Shown piece after piece: positions 23,201 to 34,700 of a stretch of 64,000 nt of DNA. The notes below the pieces were generated by a model that did not search any database, was not told the DNA's origin, and saw only the letters and a list, made by a program, of their open reading frames with translations. The position numbers were made by a program, and so were the translations under genes. The stretch spans positions 496,001 to 560,000 of the forward strand of contig JAHLKG010000005.1 of assembly GCA_025526995.1 (NCBI GenBank). The letters run 5' to 3'. Each line of letters begins with the position of its first letter. The stretch's first letter is position 1. The DNA comes from Powellomyces hirtus (Eukaryota; Chytridiomycota; Chytridiomycetes; Spizellomycetales; Powellomycetaceae).

Positions 23201-26030
23201 CAGCACTGGCACCGAATTGCGACTTGTCCAGCACTCCAGTCAACAGATGTCCATCCATGAATAAGACGACTTGTTCTTCCTTTCCAGTTGGACCCCAAGC
23301 TTTGGCGGGGATCTTGGCTTTGGAAATCATGTTGAGCGGCTCAGCGTCACTGGTCAAGTTGAGCAGCACCGTAGTAATGACCTGCTTTCCTGTCCAAAGA
23401 CGTTTTGGCTTGAGGTATGCCGGTTCGATGGTGACGACCCTGCCCTGTTCTCCGATGATCAGTTCCTCTTCGATGTTGCCGTTACCGACCGACCCGAATC
23501 CCTTCATGCCTTCGGGTCGAAGACAGCCATATACAAGCTGCATGTATTCTTCTTTTCCGAAGACGGTGTCTCTGCAGCACATGTCCACACCTGCATCCAC
23601 GTGATCTTGAATCAGACCTCGCAATACACCGCCATCGGTTGGAACGAGGTATTGCTTGTCTGTGCGCGCAATCAACATGGCTTCCGCTCGCGCGGTTTCG
23701 GTTTGCGGGAAATGAGCGTTCATTTCGTCTCCGTCGAAATCGGCGTTGTATGTGTTACAATTGGCATAGTGCATACGAATTGTCTTTTCTCCAGGGAGCA
23801 CTCGCGCGGTGTGTGCCATGATGGAGGGTTTGTGCAAGGTGGGCTGTCGGTTGAGCAGAAGGAAATCGCCATTTCGCAAGTGACGGTAAACCTTCTTGTT
23901 GGTGTGAGAGTGAAGGTGCGAATCGGGACCGGATCCAATGTAAGGAGTGAGCAATTGACTGGCAATTGCCGTTCTGCCAGCCTCGTCAAAGGTTGCCAAG
24001 TTCACCATCGTGCTGTCCTCATTTTGCACATGCGTTGCTCCTGGCCATACGAGGGGTCCGTTGATCACAGCTCGTCGCATTTCTTTGATATTGTGATGTG
24101 TGACGGGTTCGGGATATGTGAGCTTGGTGGCAAAGACAGGCGGGATCCCGATCTCGTTGGTCTCGATATATGGATCAGGACTGATGACACTTCGCGCGGC
24201 GTAGTTGACACGCTTTCCCATCATGTGCTTCCGAAACAGACCATCCTTCTTTTCCAGCAGCTGTCGGATACCAAGTGGTGCCATTTTTCCTCCGGCGGCT
24301 AACGGCGCCTTCGAGCTGTCCATCAGGTAATTGACACTCATGGAGAGTCTGATCCAGGCGTCCACCGTGCGTTTCAAAAACTCGGATTTCCGGTCTTTGT
24401 AGACTTTGGAGCTCTGATCGGGGATGGCTGCAAGAGCCTCACGTTCTTGGGCGCGGATGTCTTGAATTACGAGATTGGCTTTCAAGATGTCCGTAAGATG
24501 CGTGTTTTGCGGGTGCTCGTACAACTGGTCATTCATCTTTGAAACAGGGCGGAATCTGGTGGGAGTGACAGATACGGCATCCAAGAAGAACATGGCATAA
24601 TTGGAACTTCTGGTTCCGCTGCCGACTACCGTGGCACCGTAAAGAAGGTCAAAAATGCTTTGTTCACGTTGCCACAGCATCTTCAAGTGCTGTTCGACTT
24701 GCAATGGTGTGAGGAATTTGTCGCGATTGGTAGGCAAAACCACGGCTTCCTTTTCTGTTCGAACGTTGTTGAGATCGATATCGGTGATCATGCTGTCCAC
24801 GGCGAGCGAAGCCAAACGAGCGCGCGTGTCTTCGTTGTCACTCTCCTCTGCGGGTGCTTGAGGATATTCGCCCTCATTTGCAGCAAGCAACTCTGCCTCC
24901 GTGCCGAAAAGCGCCTCGAATTTCAGTCCACGGGAGTCCATAGCTGACCGCTGCTTGGCACTGAGAGGCTTTTGGAAGATCTTATTCTGCCCTTCTTTTC
25001 TGAACTTTGGGCTTTGTCCTCTGCAGTTACTGCAACTCGCACTCGGAATGGAAGCCAAGAACTGCCTTTCCAATTTTCGTAGGGCCTCAACAACCAGCAT
25101 GGCTTTTTGTACCACACCCTTGGAGGGCATGTTGTCCAGGCAGTCCGTGACGTACTTTTCTATCTTGGCCAGTATTTCGTCTTCGGTCCTCGGACCAAGC
25201 CCGATCTCGGCGTCGATGTCCATACCGTCAACTTCGTCCTCGCCATCTTCGGCCTCTTCCTCGTCTTCGTCCGCCTCTTCTGCTTCATCCTCTACAAGCT
25301 TGGCCTTCTTCTGCTTCTTCTCCTTTTTGTCCTTGTTACCAGCGGCCGGCCGGATACCTCTTACGGAGACCGCCTCGTCAAGACCAGCCGCTTCGGTGAT
25401 GAGGCCAGCGTACACGAGTCGCAGTTTTGCCGAGAAGTGTGCCACTACGATTCGGGAAGAACGCAAACGATGGCAGTAGAAACAGAGAGATTGAAGAAGT
25501 TTGTACATGAGACGGAATGTGATGGGGTTGTAAACTGGTGCCGCAAGATCAATGTGACCAAAGTGCCCGGGACATGAGAAGTATCCCAGCGAACAGGTGC
25601 CACAGCTAGAGTCGACACAAGAAAAAAGAATGTATCAAAATTAGCCAGGCCTCGCTTCATTTTTTGGTGCACAATGCATGCAACATATCCCGTTTTGTGC
25701 AAAGTAACCCCTCTTCCCAGTCCCCTCCGCATGATATGTTGGCTTCCTCAACCAATCATTTGCCGTCACCAACGTTTCTCATTTCGAAAGCCCCAAAAGG
25801 CTGACCGCGTGCTCTCCCCTCAAGTTGCCAGGATAGGTCACATACCTTGCGCCCTTGTCGTGAGGTCCGAGTGCGGTATCGTAAAGTCCATTCTTTGTTG
25901 GGTGGTCAAGGTTGTCAAAGAGGATGGGATTTGTGATTTGCTTTACGGAAAGTTTCCGTATCTCGGCATTCGAGAAGAAGGAGAAGGCGACGGAGGTCAC
26001 TTCGCGGCTGACGGGATTTGAAATATTCAT
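20279..26030 (-). CDS. RPA190: DNA-directed RNA polymerase I largest subunit
   Basis: Four exons on the minus strand, 25846-26030, 22582-25605, 20546-22510 and 20279-20465, total 1,786 residues. It is the catalytic beta-prime-like subunit of the nucleolar polymerase that makes the large rRNA precursor. The zinc clamp [17 protein letters not shown] starts right after the first intron. The active-site loop [15 protein letters not shown] binds the catalytic Mg. [20 protein letters not shown] and the bridge-helix/trigger-loop region follow. The C-terminal exon reads [18 protein letters not shown], a polymerase I mark. An acidic/basic insertion ([10 protein letters not shown] and Glu/Asp runs) lies near residue 115, and an acidic Asp/Glu-rich insertion lies in the last third, as is usual for RPA1. 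The first exon and the downstream zinc exon join in phase across 240 nt. Divergent from the PP2C gene. Confidence 0.97.
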
Positions 26031-26522
26031 GGCGAAGTGAGTGCTGGATGTCTGTCGGAGTAGGGCCGCCGCCTACTGCGAGTCGGGAATTCGGGGGAAA
26101 CGAGTTCTGACGAGCGAGGCCCAATGCGCTTCCAGTGATCAGGTGCGTGAGCGGACGACGCAATTCCTTGGAAGACTCTATGCGTCCAACGAAAAGCTTT
26201 ACGCAGCCGATGATCCGGACAGAAAATATACACTCTTCCGTGCGTATGTGTATGTGTCTGGAAGCAAGCACACTTGGCAAAAAGCACGGAAAGCCGGACG
26301 GACGCACGTCGCACGCAAGTCTCAAAGTCAAAGGGGCGAGCGACAAAAACAAAAACTGTCAATAAAAGGGCTCTTTGGAAAAAACGCGCAGACCCACATC
26401 CCATTTCTAGCATGCCTCACAACTTCGCCTTCAAACGAACGTCGGCCTCACACTGACTGACTGACTGTGATTTCGGAAGGAATCAACACTTTCGGAGCGC
26501 CTCCTCACACCCCCTCCTTGCA
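26031..26522. promoter_or_regulatory. Divergent promoter between RPA190 and PP2C genes
   Basis: About 490 bp hold both promoters. A perfect (ACTG)4 microsatellite lies at 26452-26467, about 56 bp before the PP2C start. The open frames here are short, lie on both strands and lack motifs. Confidence 0.5.
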
Positions 26523-27933
26523 ATGAAGTTTTCAAGCAGCACTGTTGCTCGCAGGATATCGTCTTGGGCAGCACCTTCTTGGGGTTGTTACGCGTCGGTT
26601 CGTTTGCCAACGCAACAGTTCTACGCCTATTACAGCAGCAAACCGCAAGGTCAACCGAAACCGTCGCACTCACGCGGCGGGAGTGTGCCCTTTCGCATTC
26701 ATGTGGATGACTCGCCTGGAGTTGTTGCTTCGCTGACGGAGAGGGGCGACCGACGTGAAAACGAGGTGATTTCTCTTCTGTTTGCCATGCAATGGGACCA
26801 GCTGCCGACCTCTCGAAAGTCAGCTTGAATACTGTGCGCGTAGCTCAATCAGACCGTCTTGGCCGTGTTCAGGACAGATTTGTTTCCAAATACCTTCGTG
26901 TTCCGTGTCCCGATGAACCGGGGACTCTGTTGGACATCTACTGGTTTGCAGTGTTTGATGGTCACGGAGGCGACGCCTGCTCTGAATTTCTCAAGAACAA
27001 TTTGCATGGCCACTTCGAATCCGCTCGGGCGATTGACTTGCACACAACGCTGACAGCGCTTTCCTCGATCTACGAGCGTTCTTTGACAGTAACTGATCCT
27101 CCACCATCCGCTCCGGGCAACACAACCAGTGATGGCTGGACGGATCCGCTCACAATGTCACAACGATTGTATATCGCTTTCCTGAAAGCGGAGCTTGAGT
27201 TCTTCCAAAAACACCCGTCAGAAGTGACTGAAACCTGTGGGTCAACGGCTAGCGTGACCCTGATTCGACCAGTTCATTTGAAATCCGTTCAAGACGCAGT
27301 CATCGATGTTGTTGTAGCCCACGTTGGGGATTCGCGCGTCATACTGGGAGCAGGACCACGGGGGATTGCACACCCGCTGACAACTTCGCACGTCCCAACG
27401 CTCAAGTCAGAACAACATCGCATTGTGCAATTGGGAGGGTTTTCTACGCCAGTGCCAGAAGCCCGCGGGGAGGAGCTAGTCTTGGGCGCGTTGGCAGTAT
27501 CGCGGTGCTTCGGGGATAAGAAGTACAAGAAGTTCGGCGGAGTCATTGTAGAGCCACAGATTGTTACCCAAAGGCTTGACGAAACGCATCAAGCCGCCTT
27601 TATATGTATGGTAACGGATGGAGTCTCGTCCGTAGCACATGACCAAGAAATCGTGGATGTGGTACAGTAGCGTAAAAAAACGACATACTTCTCCTGCCAA
27701 TTACTGAATTTTTTGGACAGATAAAACATTCTTCGACCCCCGAAAAAGCTTGCCGCGCCATCTTGGATCTCTCGGACTCATTAGGTTCGCAAGACAACAA
27801 AACGGTTACCATCATCAGGATGCCCGCGTGGACCGACGCTCCGCCATCCACAGCGTCAGATATCACTCGCCTTTCCCGCGCAAAGAGAATATCCGAGCAT
27901 TCCGGCAATAGGAAAGACAACCGTTCAGGTTGA
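26523..27933 (+). CDS. Mitochondrial PP2C-type Ser/Thr phosphatase (Ptc6-like)
   Basis: Three exons, 26523-26765, 26873-27661 and 27721-27933, give 414 residues. The N-terminus (MKFSSSTVARRISSWAAPSW) is basic, lacks acidic residues and looks like a mitochondrial targeting peptide. The acceptor at 26872 is chosen because it joins GDRRENE to DRFVSKYLRV, rebuilding the metal-binding N-E-D motif near residue 82; an earlier acceptor would lose it. Further PP2C marks are WFAVFDGHGGDACSEF, CGSTASVTLI, VAHVGDSRVILG, LGALAVSRCFGDKKYKK, MVTDGVSS and DNKTVTIIRM. It is a Mg/Mn-dependent phosphatase. Yeast Ptc6, the closest resemblance, acts in mitochondria on pyruvate dehydrogenase and in mitophagy, so a matrix role is inferred. 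Confidence 0.92.
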
Positions 27934-28390
27934 CGGTTCAGAAACATTTAGTATTGAGGTCTGGGGATTTCTGGACCACTATATACTGAATCATTCACAT
28001 CACCTTGCATGGTGGATCCGCTTTTTCGAGTCGCCTTTTTGTGCCTCTACAACAAAAGCGTGCTGCCTCACCGGCTACTTTGTCTATGAAGATGCTATTT
28101 GCATGGCCGGCTTTGCTATCCCTCATACCCAACGGAATGTATACGTATCTATCCGAGGAGCGCATGCGATTGTTGACGTAGAAATCGGGAACCGTCAAAG
28201 TCTTTTTGTGGAGTCCCAGTGAATCGTCTGCGCTTTCGGGCCTGATATGGTCATATATACTATACGATAAGTCTCACTAAGATACAGCAAGGCCTGTGTC
28301 GCGAACACAGCAGTTCCTTCAAATTTTGTAGTCATCATGGCAGCATGCTTTTATTCAATCAAACAAAAAAAGTTATCACAAGCATGCTAA
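27934..28390. other. Convergent 3' flanks between PP2C and F-box genes
   Basis: These 457 bp lie tail to tail. One plus frame stays open from about 27915 to 28222, but it lacks an early start, is rich in Trp, His and Cys and has no family motif, so I do not call it a gene. Confidence 0.4.
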
Positions 28391-29371
28391 TCAAACTGAG
28401 AGGAGCGGTCGCCCACATGAACAAATCTCTGCCTTCTGCTCATCTTTCGGCAGCTTTTCATATGCAAGCTTTACCTTCTCGTAACTCTGCATGGCCTTCG
28501 CTTCTTGTGTCTCTTTGTTCTCTTCCCATAGATCGCTGAACCCCCCGTAACGGCGTGCCTCCTCTCGGATATCTTCATACGTCTTGTCCAGCAAGTCCGA
28601 ATAGTTTGAGTGTTGGTGGATGATGTGCATTCGAACAGCTGTCTCAACAACTGTCTCCAGCGTCGGGGCGTCTTTACCTCCACGCATGAACATTTCTTGC
28701 AAACGAGAGTCGGATCGCGCCTTTAGGTTAACTTTTGCTAACCCATCCCTCAGTTGCTCTCGTCTGGCGACCAGGTTTGCCTTTTGTGTTTGTGCAGTCT
28801 TGCGACTTCGCTCCTCTGCTTTCTCCTTCTTGGCCACCACTCCGGTCAGTCCTCCGTGTTTTGCAAACGCAAGGCATTGAATAGAGAATTTGTCGTAGAG
28901 TCGCATCGAGGGAGCACTTCTGTAGTGCGGATTGGGAACACGTGTACATTCCAGAGTGTTGAGATCATTCTCTGTCAGATAGTAGACAGTTTTAGCGGTT
29001 GTCGCAACCATGCGCGTATCCTCATCGTCTCCCTGTCCATTCTCTAGCAAGTGTTCCCACAAGGCTTTGTTTCTTGCTGCTTCACGCCATGGCCGCGAAC
29101 AGGTTGCGAGGCGAGCTATGTCCAGTGGCTGCAGGTCCTGGGCTAACTTCCACTTCAATTCAGTAGGGAGGCCGCCCAGGGAAGGAGTGGAGGAGAACGT
29201 AATCACTGTCCTCGAAGACTCGCTAACTGTCTTGAGCTTTTTGTTCTTATCTAGGCTATCTGCGCTATCTGCATTCTTCGGGTTCAGAGGGCACCCCTTC
29301 GCTGTTACTCGCCTATGGCTCTCTGATCCACACTTGCAAGGCTTGATTACTGGTGAGAGTGTTGAAGCCAT
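28391..29371 (-). CDS. F-box-like protein with N-terminal zinc-knuckle-like motif and XPA-like segment
   Basis: A single exon of 326 residues. Near the N-terminus, CKCGSESHRRVTAKGCPLN has the spacing of a small C-x-C-x4-H-x7-C metal site. Residues about 68-112 read as an F-box-like helix bundle (GLPTELKWKLAQDL, then LARLATCSR and WREAARNKALWEHLL). Residues about 127-220 resemble the DNA-binding and helical part of XPA: TVYYLTENDLNTLECTRVPN, MRLYDKFSIQCLAF, then a long charged helix with KKEKAEERSRK. A Cys pair (CSCGRP) is near the end. F-box proteins select targets for SCF ubiquitin ligase, and XPA recognises damaged DNA; a link between ubiquitin and DNA damage is only a guess. The XPA likeness is by eye and should be treated as moderate. 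Divergent from the Thi6 gene. Confidence 0.75.
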   Translation of the reverse strand: MASTLSPVIKPCKCGSESHRRVTAKGCPLNPKNADSADSLDKNKKLKTVSESSRTVITFSSTPSLGGLPTELKWKLAQDLQPLDIARLATCSRPWREAARNKALWEHLLENGQGDDEDTRMVATTAKTVYYLTENDLNTLECTRVPNPHYRSAPSMRLYDKFSIQCLAFAKHGGLTGVVAKKEKAEERSRKTAQTQKANLVARREQLRDGLAKVNLKARSDSRLQEMFMRGGKDAPTLETVVETAVRMHIIHQHSNYSDLLDKTYEDIREEARRYGGFSDLWEENKETQEAKAMQSYEKVKLAYEKLPKDEQKAEICSCGRPLLSV

Positions 29372-29726
29372 TCTTTAACCAGACTATCTTTGTGTCTACC
29401 AGTAAGGTCAGGGGGATGATCATTTCGCCTAAGGACTTAGGGTTAGGGTTAGGTACAATCTAACGAAGGAATCTTGCGCGCGTCGCGTTATTTGGACAAT
29501 TCGGAATTGAAATCACTCCGTTCCTGGAAAGGTCGTTGTAGTGTGGTCTGCGAATGATGAGCCTACCGGGAAAAAGCAGCCAGCTATACATAGGGGCCCT
29601 GCACAAAGTGTCGATGGTTCAAAACCTCAATTGCTTCAAATGTGGCTGCTGGCATGGCGTGTCACTGGATCGATCAACGGTACGCGGAGCTCTCCGGCCT
29701 CTTTGTCTTCCATAACTTGGCTTGCA
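29372..29726. promoter_or_regulatory. Divergent promoter between F-box and Thi6 genes
   Basis: About 355 bp hold both promoters and the telomere-like repeat at 29437-29453. A plus-strand frame from 29541 is continuous with the Thi6 start and would add 62 residues, but these do not resemble the family. I see no thiamine riboswitch motif here. Confidence 0.5.
29437..29453 (+). repeat. Interstitial telomere-like repeat (TTAGGG)
   Basis: Two full TTAGGG units and a partial third stand in a row, 66 bp upstream of the F-box gene start. TTAGGG is the telomere repeat of most fungi and animals. In several fungi the same word in promoters is bound by Tbf1/Teb1-type Myb proteins. The context is clearly internal, with genes on both sides, so it is not a chromosome end. 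Confidence 0.85.
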
Positions 29727-31393
29727 ATGTCCAAACCGAGCTTCGACTTGTCACTGTATCTTGTCACCGACCAAAGCCTCCTTCCGAAAGGAAAGGATCT
29801 GGCGGAAGTGGTCGAAGCGGCCATCGAAGGGGGTGTAACGCTAGTGCAACTCCGTGAAAAGACTCTGGACACAAGATCATTTGTCGAAACAGCTCAACGC
29901 ATTCTCAAAATATGTCGAGCTGCCAATGTCCCACTGCTGATCAACGACAGATTGGATGTAGCGCTTGCTATTGATGCAGACGGAGTGCATCTCGGTCAGA
30001 ACGACATGCCTGCTGCGACTGCGAGAAAGTTGCTCGGCCCCAACAAAATTGTCGGTGTTACTGTCGAAACAGTTGACCAAGCCTTGCTGGCCGTGAAGGA
30101 CGGAGCTGACTATCTGGGAACCGCCGCGATCTTTGCGACCAACACCAAGAAGCATCCCGACTCGTTTAAGCCGCTTGACTTTGAGGGTGTCAGGGAGATC
30201 TTGACCGCGGTTGCTCACGTCCGAATCCCTGTGACAACAATAGGTGGAATCAATTTGCAGAATGTGGAGGACGTGCTCTCGAAAACGGTTTTGACAGATG
30301 GATCTGGATACCGGCTGCAGGGAGTGGCCGTCGTGTCAGCCATCATTGCACAGTCGGATCCCAAAGCTGCCTCCGCTGCCCTGTTGGCAAAGATTCGTCC
30401 TTTGACAACATCTAGCCCGTCAAAGTCCCTCTCTGGGGCTGACGCAGCCGCCTCGATACTGGTGGAGCAGGTTGCTGATGCCTTCAACCTCCTCAGGGCT
30501 AAGAAACCTCTGATTCACAACATAACAAACTATGGTATGCGATGCATATTTTTAACAGCACAGTGTTTCCTCTACTAAACCGTCCTTGGACAGTCGTTAT
30601 GAATGACACAGCCAACGTCATTCTTCAAACGGGCGGATTGCCTGTTATGGCGCACAGTAACGAAGAAGTTGCCGACATCACAGCAGTGTCTCAGGCTTTG
30701 GTCATCAATATTGGTACACTATCACCGCAATGGATCGATGGAATGAAAATCGCAGGAAAGAAGGTCAGCTTCACAGAATACCTCAAGGAGAAAGTTTGGC
30801 AATGACTAAACGTGTCTGAGTACTGCTACCAGGCAAACGAAGTATCCGTACCTATCGTTCTGGATCCCGTAGGCGCGGGCTTCACCCCATTCCGCAAGAA
30901 AACCTGCATGGAGCTGATACACGAGCTGGACATCACCATTATCAAAGGCAACGCTGGTGAAATAGGAGCCATCGCGGGGATGGAAGGCCTGGAAATGCGC
31001 GGAGTCGAAAGCGTCGGAACCATGGAGGACCCGGAACAAGCCGTGCGAGCCCTGGCCCACGATCTGAAGTTGTGTGTGGCCATGTCCGGAGCCGTCGACG
31101 TCATCTCTGACGGAACCAGAACCGTGAGTATCAAAAACGGAAACGAGTGGCTTGGTACACTTACCGGTACTGGATGCTCGACCACCGCTATGATTGCGTG
31201 CTTTGCGGGCGTTGTCAAGGATCCGTTGGTGGCGGCTGTGGGCGGATTGCTCTGCATGGGCATTGCGGCGGAAGTCGCAGTGAAGCGAAACGTTAATGGG
31301 CCGGGAAGCTTCAAGGTTGCGTTGCATGACTCCATCTTTGGTTTGACAGATGAAGTCATCCGGGAAAAGGCACGTCTCACGGTAGCGAATTAG
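29727..31393 (+). CDS. THI6: Bifunctional thiamine-phosphate synthase / hydroxyethylthiazole kinase
   Basis: Three exons, 29727-30534, 30594-30763 and 30833-31393, give 512 residues. The N-terminal half (about 1-225) is ThiE, which joins the pyrimidine and thiazole phosphates to make thiamine phosphate: LSLYLVTDQSLL, GGVTLVQLREK, LLINDRLDVALAIDADGVHLG and the phosphate-binding VTTIGGIN. The C-terminal half (about 250-512) is ThiM, which phosphorylates hydroxyethylthiazole: PLIHNITNYV, VMNDTANVILQTGGLPVMAH, VPIVLDPVGAG and GTGCSTTAMIA with the catalytic Cys. The ThiE-ThiM fusion is the normal fungal Thi6. The start at 29727 (MSKPSFDLSL) is chosen because upstream residues do not match. It lies tail to tail with the FANCM/Hef-like gene across 308 bp, where I see nothing but 3' flank. 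Confidence 0.96.
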
Positions 31394-31701
31394 AGTTGGC
31401 GTACACGTATACGAAATAGTCAGTTAGGCGATTCAGCATCAATGTCATAATATTGGACTGCTGACAACCACAGCGTTTTCATATGACCGAATGCCACATG
31501 TATGTGGCTCTTGGGACTCCAAGAACGATGGAGCGAATCTCAAAATTGTTGCACAGTACATTCAGAATGTATGTACAAAGGGAGGGCAATCGCCGTGCGT
31601 CTCCCCAGCACTCCACTATTACTCAATATTAGAAATGCCCATCTGCCACACCTACTTGACTATTGACACTACTACGTCTCATAAGGGGGTATATATGCTC
31701 A

Positions 31702-34700
31702 TCAGGCAAATTCCACATCTTGCTTGTCATTGGCTTGCTTCGCCGGGACAGCCGATGCTTGCAAAAAATTGTGAATTTTCTTAGCGCGGCCCAGACTCAG
31801 ACCAGGTATGCGAGCCACCATATCCGCGGGCGAGCAGTTGACAAATTCTCGCAGCGATTTGAACCGTGAGTTCATAATGGCGATGGCCGTAACATCAGAA
31901 ACGCCGGGAATGGACATCAAGAACTGAACAGCCTTTGTGAAGTCCACTTAGATACTACGAAAACGAGGACCTGGTGACGAGGACCTGAGAACATACCTGG
32001 TTATTCTTGGCAGGCAACATATCCGGAACATCCATCGACGCTCCTTCTCTAGCTTCCTTTGTTGCGAGTGTGAAGAGCAGATGCGCACTGTAGTCTATCA
32101 TCCATTATGAGTAATTTGATAGAGCACAGGTACACTGGGATGCCAATGCCTTACCAGTTGACTCGCTAAAGAGAACTGTAATTTGCATGCGCAATAGAGA
32201 CGCGATGATCCCTTCGTATTGTGCGGTAGCAGCCCTGAGATGAATTGTCAGCATCAAGTAAAGGAATGACCACAACAGAAATTGAAATCAAAAGTCTCAC
32301 ATGCTTTCGGAATTTTCCTCGTCGGCTTCAATCAAAAGGATAGGGCGATCACACATCGCTTTTAAGTTGCTGATTTGCTCGTACACGCGCTTGTTGAACA
32401 CACTGCTCAAAAGATCTGCAAACCCATATATTGCTGATGAGCATGTGCATTTGCATTGGCCATAGTGATATCTGCTGTACCTGCTCTAGTTTTGCGCTCG
32501 ACGGCGATGCGATTGCTCAGCACTACAAGTATGTCAAAATTCAGGCGTCGTTGAAAGAACCAGTATATCTCTGGAACATACCATAGTCGCCAAATGCCAG
32601 TTGTCGAATTTCCACCCTCACATTATGAATATTTCTGAGCTTGGAGCATATCTAACAAGGTGGTGTCGGTCAGACAAGATATGGCGAGCAGCTTCCAACT
32701 GTATTGTGCCATACACGTACCGATGACCTCATCTCGCGAGTATCTACAAGAATCGTGACCTTGCTTTGCACACACTGTTGCACTCGGTGTATGTGCGCAT
32801 GAGGATCGTGCTCTACAAGGAGCACTCCCTATAAGGGCAAAAATGGATCCCCAGTTCGTCTCTCGAGTTGTTCTCTTTTTGGTCGCATGTGGTCCCGTCA
32901 GCGATCACGTACTTTTTGCTCTTCTGTAAGCTCCTCAATCGGCTTCAATGGCGACGGGCCGTGCATCGCAAATGGGCTGAATGGACTTGCTTTGTTGGCA
33001 GCAAGCGCGTTGGATCGAGGAGTTTTGGTATTCAATGGTGTCATGACTAGACGGGACGAGGAGGTTTGTGGTTTGGCTGGTGTTTCGGCGAGGTAGTCCC
33101 ACTGGTCATCTTCCCAATCGATGTTCATGGAATCCTCGATTGCACTCTGTGCGAGTTCGTCAAGCTCAGGATCATCCGTCACGGTGTGTAGCGCATTTGC
33201 TTGGTCAATCCTGCCAGCGGTATCGGCCAGAAGATCGTGCTCTGCAGAGGCCGAGTCTTTGAAACGACGCGAATCTGTGCCTGTTTGTCCGGATCTTGCA
33301 TGATTCGAGAAGATAGCCCCACCGCGGCTGCTTCCCGAGTCATTGCCAGTTCCCCGCTCAAGCTTCCTTTCTGACCTTTTTTTCTGTGCAAGAGGGCTAT
33401 CCATTTCCCAACCTCCTGCCGCCGGCCCATCATTTACCTCCGCATGGGTTGGGTCTCGTGTAGAGTCCAAAAACAAATCTTCGCCATCATCATCTTGATT
33501 TTCGATCTGACTCACACATGCGGATTGAGTCCCAGGGGTTTTAACACCATGCAAGTCACTAAGCTCGTCTTCATCGTCCACAACAAATCCACTAAGCGAA
33601 TCGTCTTCTTCGTCTTCTTCGACGTCATTTCTTCTAGTGGGAGTTTCAGCGTACGGTCGTCGCCGGCGTCCAGGAGTTGAGCGTCCCCACGCAAACTTGT
33701 ATCCACCATGTGCTCGCTGTCCCATGCCTCCCATGGATGGGCTCAACAACGACTTCTGGTAAAAGGCCCGCATATCGGTTGGAGAAGCGTGCAAATCACC
33801 TGTCGAAGGTGCGGACTGTGACCCCCTTGAGCGGGCAGGGGTATCGTGATCATTCACTACAAACCCGCTCAGGTCTTGATCCCAGTCTTCCGTTGCTTCT
33901 TCATCACCACTGTGCGCACCGTCGCCGTCTGACTCCTCAGCCTCGATGTCCATGAAAGGATTTGGTTCGTTGGAGACGGACTTGCTCGGCCTTCCACTTT
34001 TCGGCTGCCGCTCTGTGCTTCGCGTTACCACAACGGTAGGTAACTTCGGAGAGCCACGATGGGCGGGAAGCTTCCTTGGAGCCTTTTTTTGCGCCAGACG
34101 GGCCAAGAGGCTCTCTACACGCGTTTGGCGAGTTTGCTTGACGGCCGGGCTACCCGGCGATTTTATGATGGACACGGGTGAGATATGCTTGTGCACCGCT
34201 TTGACTTTGCGGATACGTTTCCGTGTCGACGCGACTTGTGATGCCCATTGAGAACCCGCAAACTCATCGTCCCCTCCGAGATCAATAATTCTTCTGTTGC
34301 TCTTCACCATAAGCGGGGAGTTTTCTACACTAACAGCACCCTCATCCCTGCCAGCAGGGGCTGGCGTCCTAGGAACTGACAATATTTCGGCGTTCTCAGC
34401 GTTGAGTTTTCCCTGGAAAGCGCGTCGTGTCGGGGTTTCGGTTGTCTGCAAGCTTACATTAGAAATAGGCTCTGGAATCGTGAACTTGAAGGCTGATGCA
34501 CGCTGGGTTGTCCTCTGAGAATCAAAGACCTCCGCTTCTTCCAAAGCTTCGATGTTGTCCAATTCTGCGAAAAAAGCATCATCGACAAAGAAGTCATCTT
34601 CGGAAGGGTACGCGAAGTCGGAGGTGGTCGGTTCCAATTCGCCTTCGCAAACATTGTCTTTAGTTGAGGTCCCATTCGAATGTTTTTCCGCTGTCACGCT

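Noticed and set aside
26755..26819. An alternative PP2C intron using GTGAAA and an early acceptor
   Set aside because: It keeps phase but removes the conserved R-x-E-N-E-D region; the 26766-26872 intron keeps it.
27915..28222. An open plus frame after the PP2C gene
   Set aside because: No start near its beginning, odd composition with clustered Trp and His, no phase-compatible splice from the PP2C exons.
29372..29726. A thiamine riboswitch upstream of Thi6
   Set aside because: I did not find the characteristic CTGAGA-type core or paired stems in the upstream region.
31702..32828. A separate XPF or Mus81 gene
   Set aside because: The first exon has no good start codon and joins the helicase exon in phase 0; the domain order equals that of Hef and FANCM.
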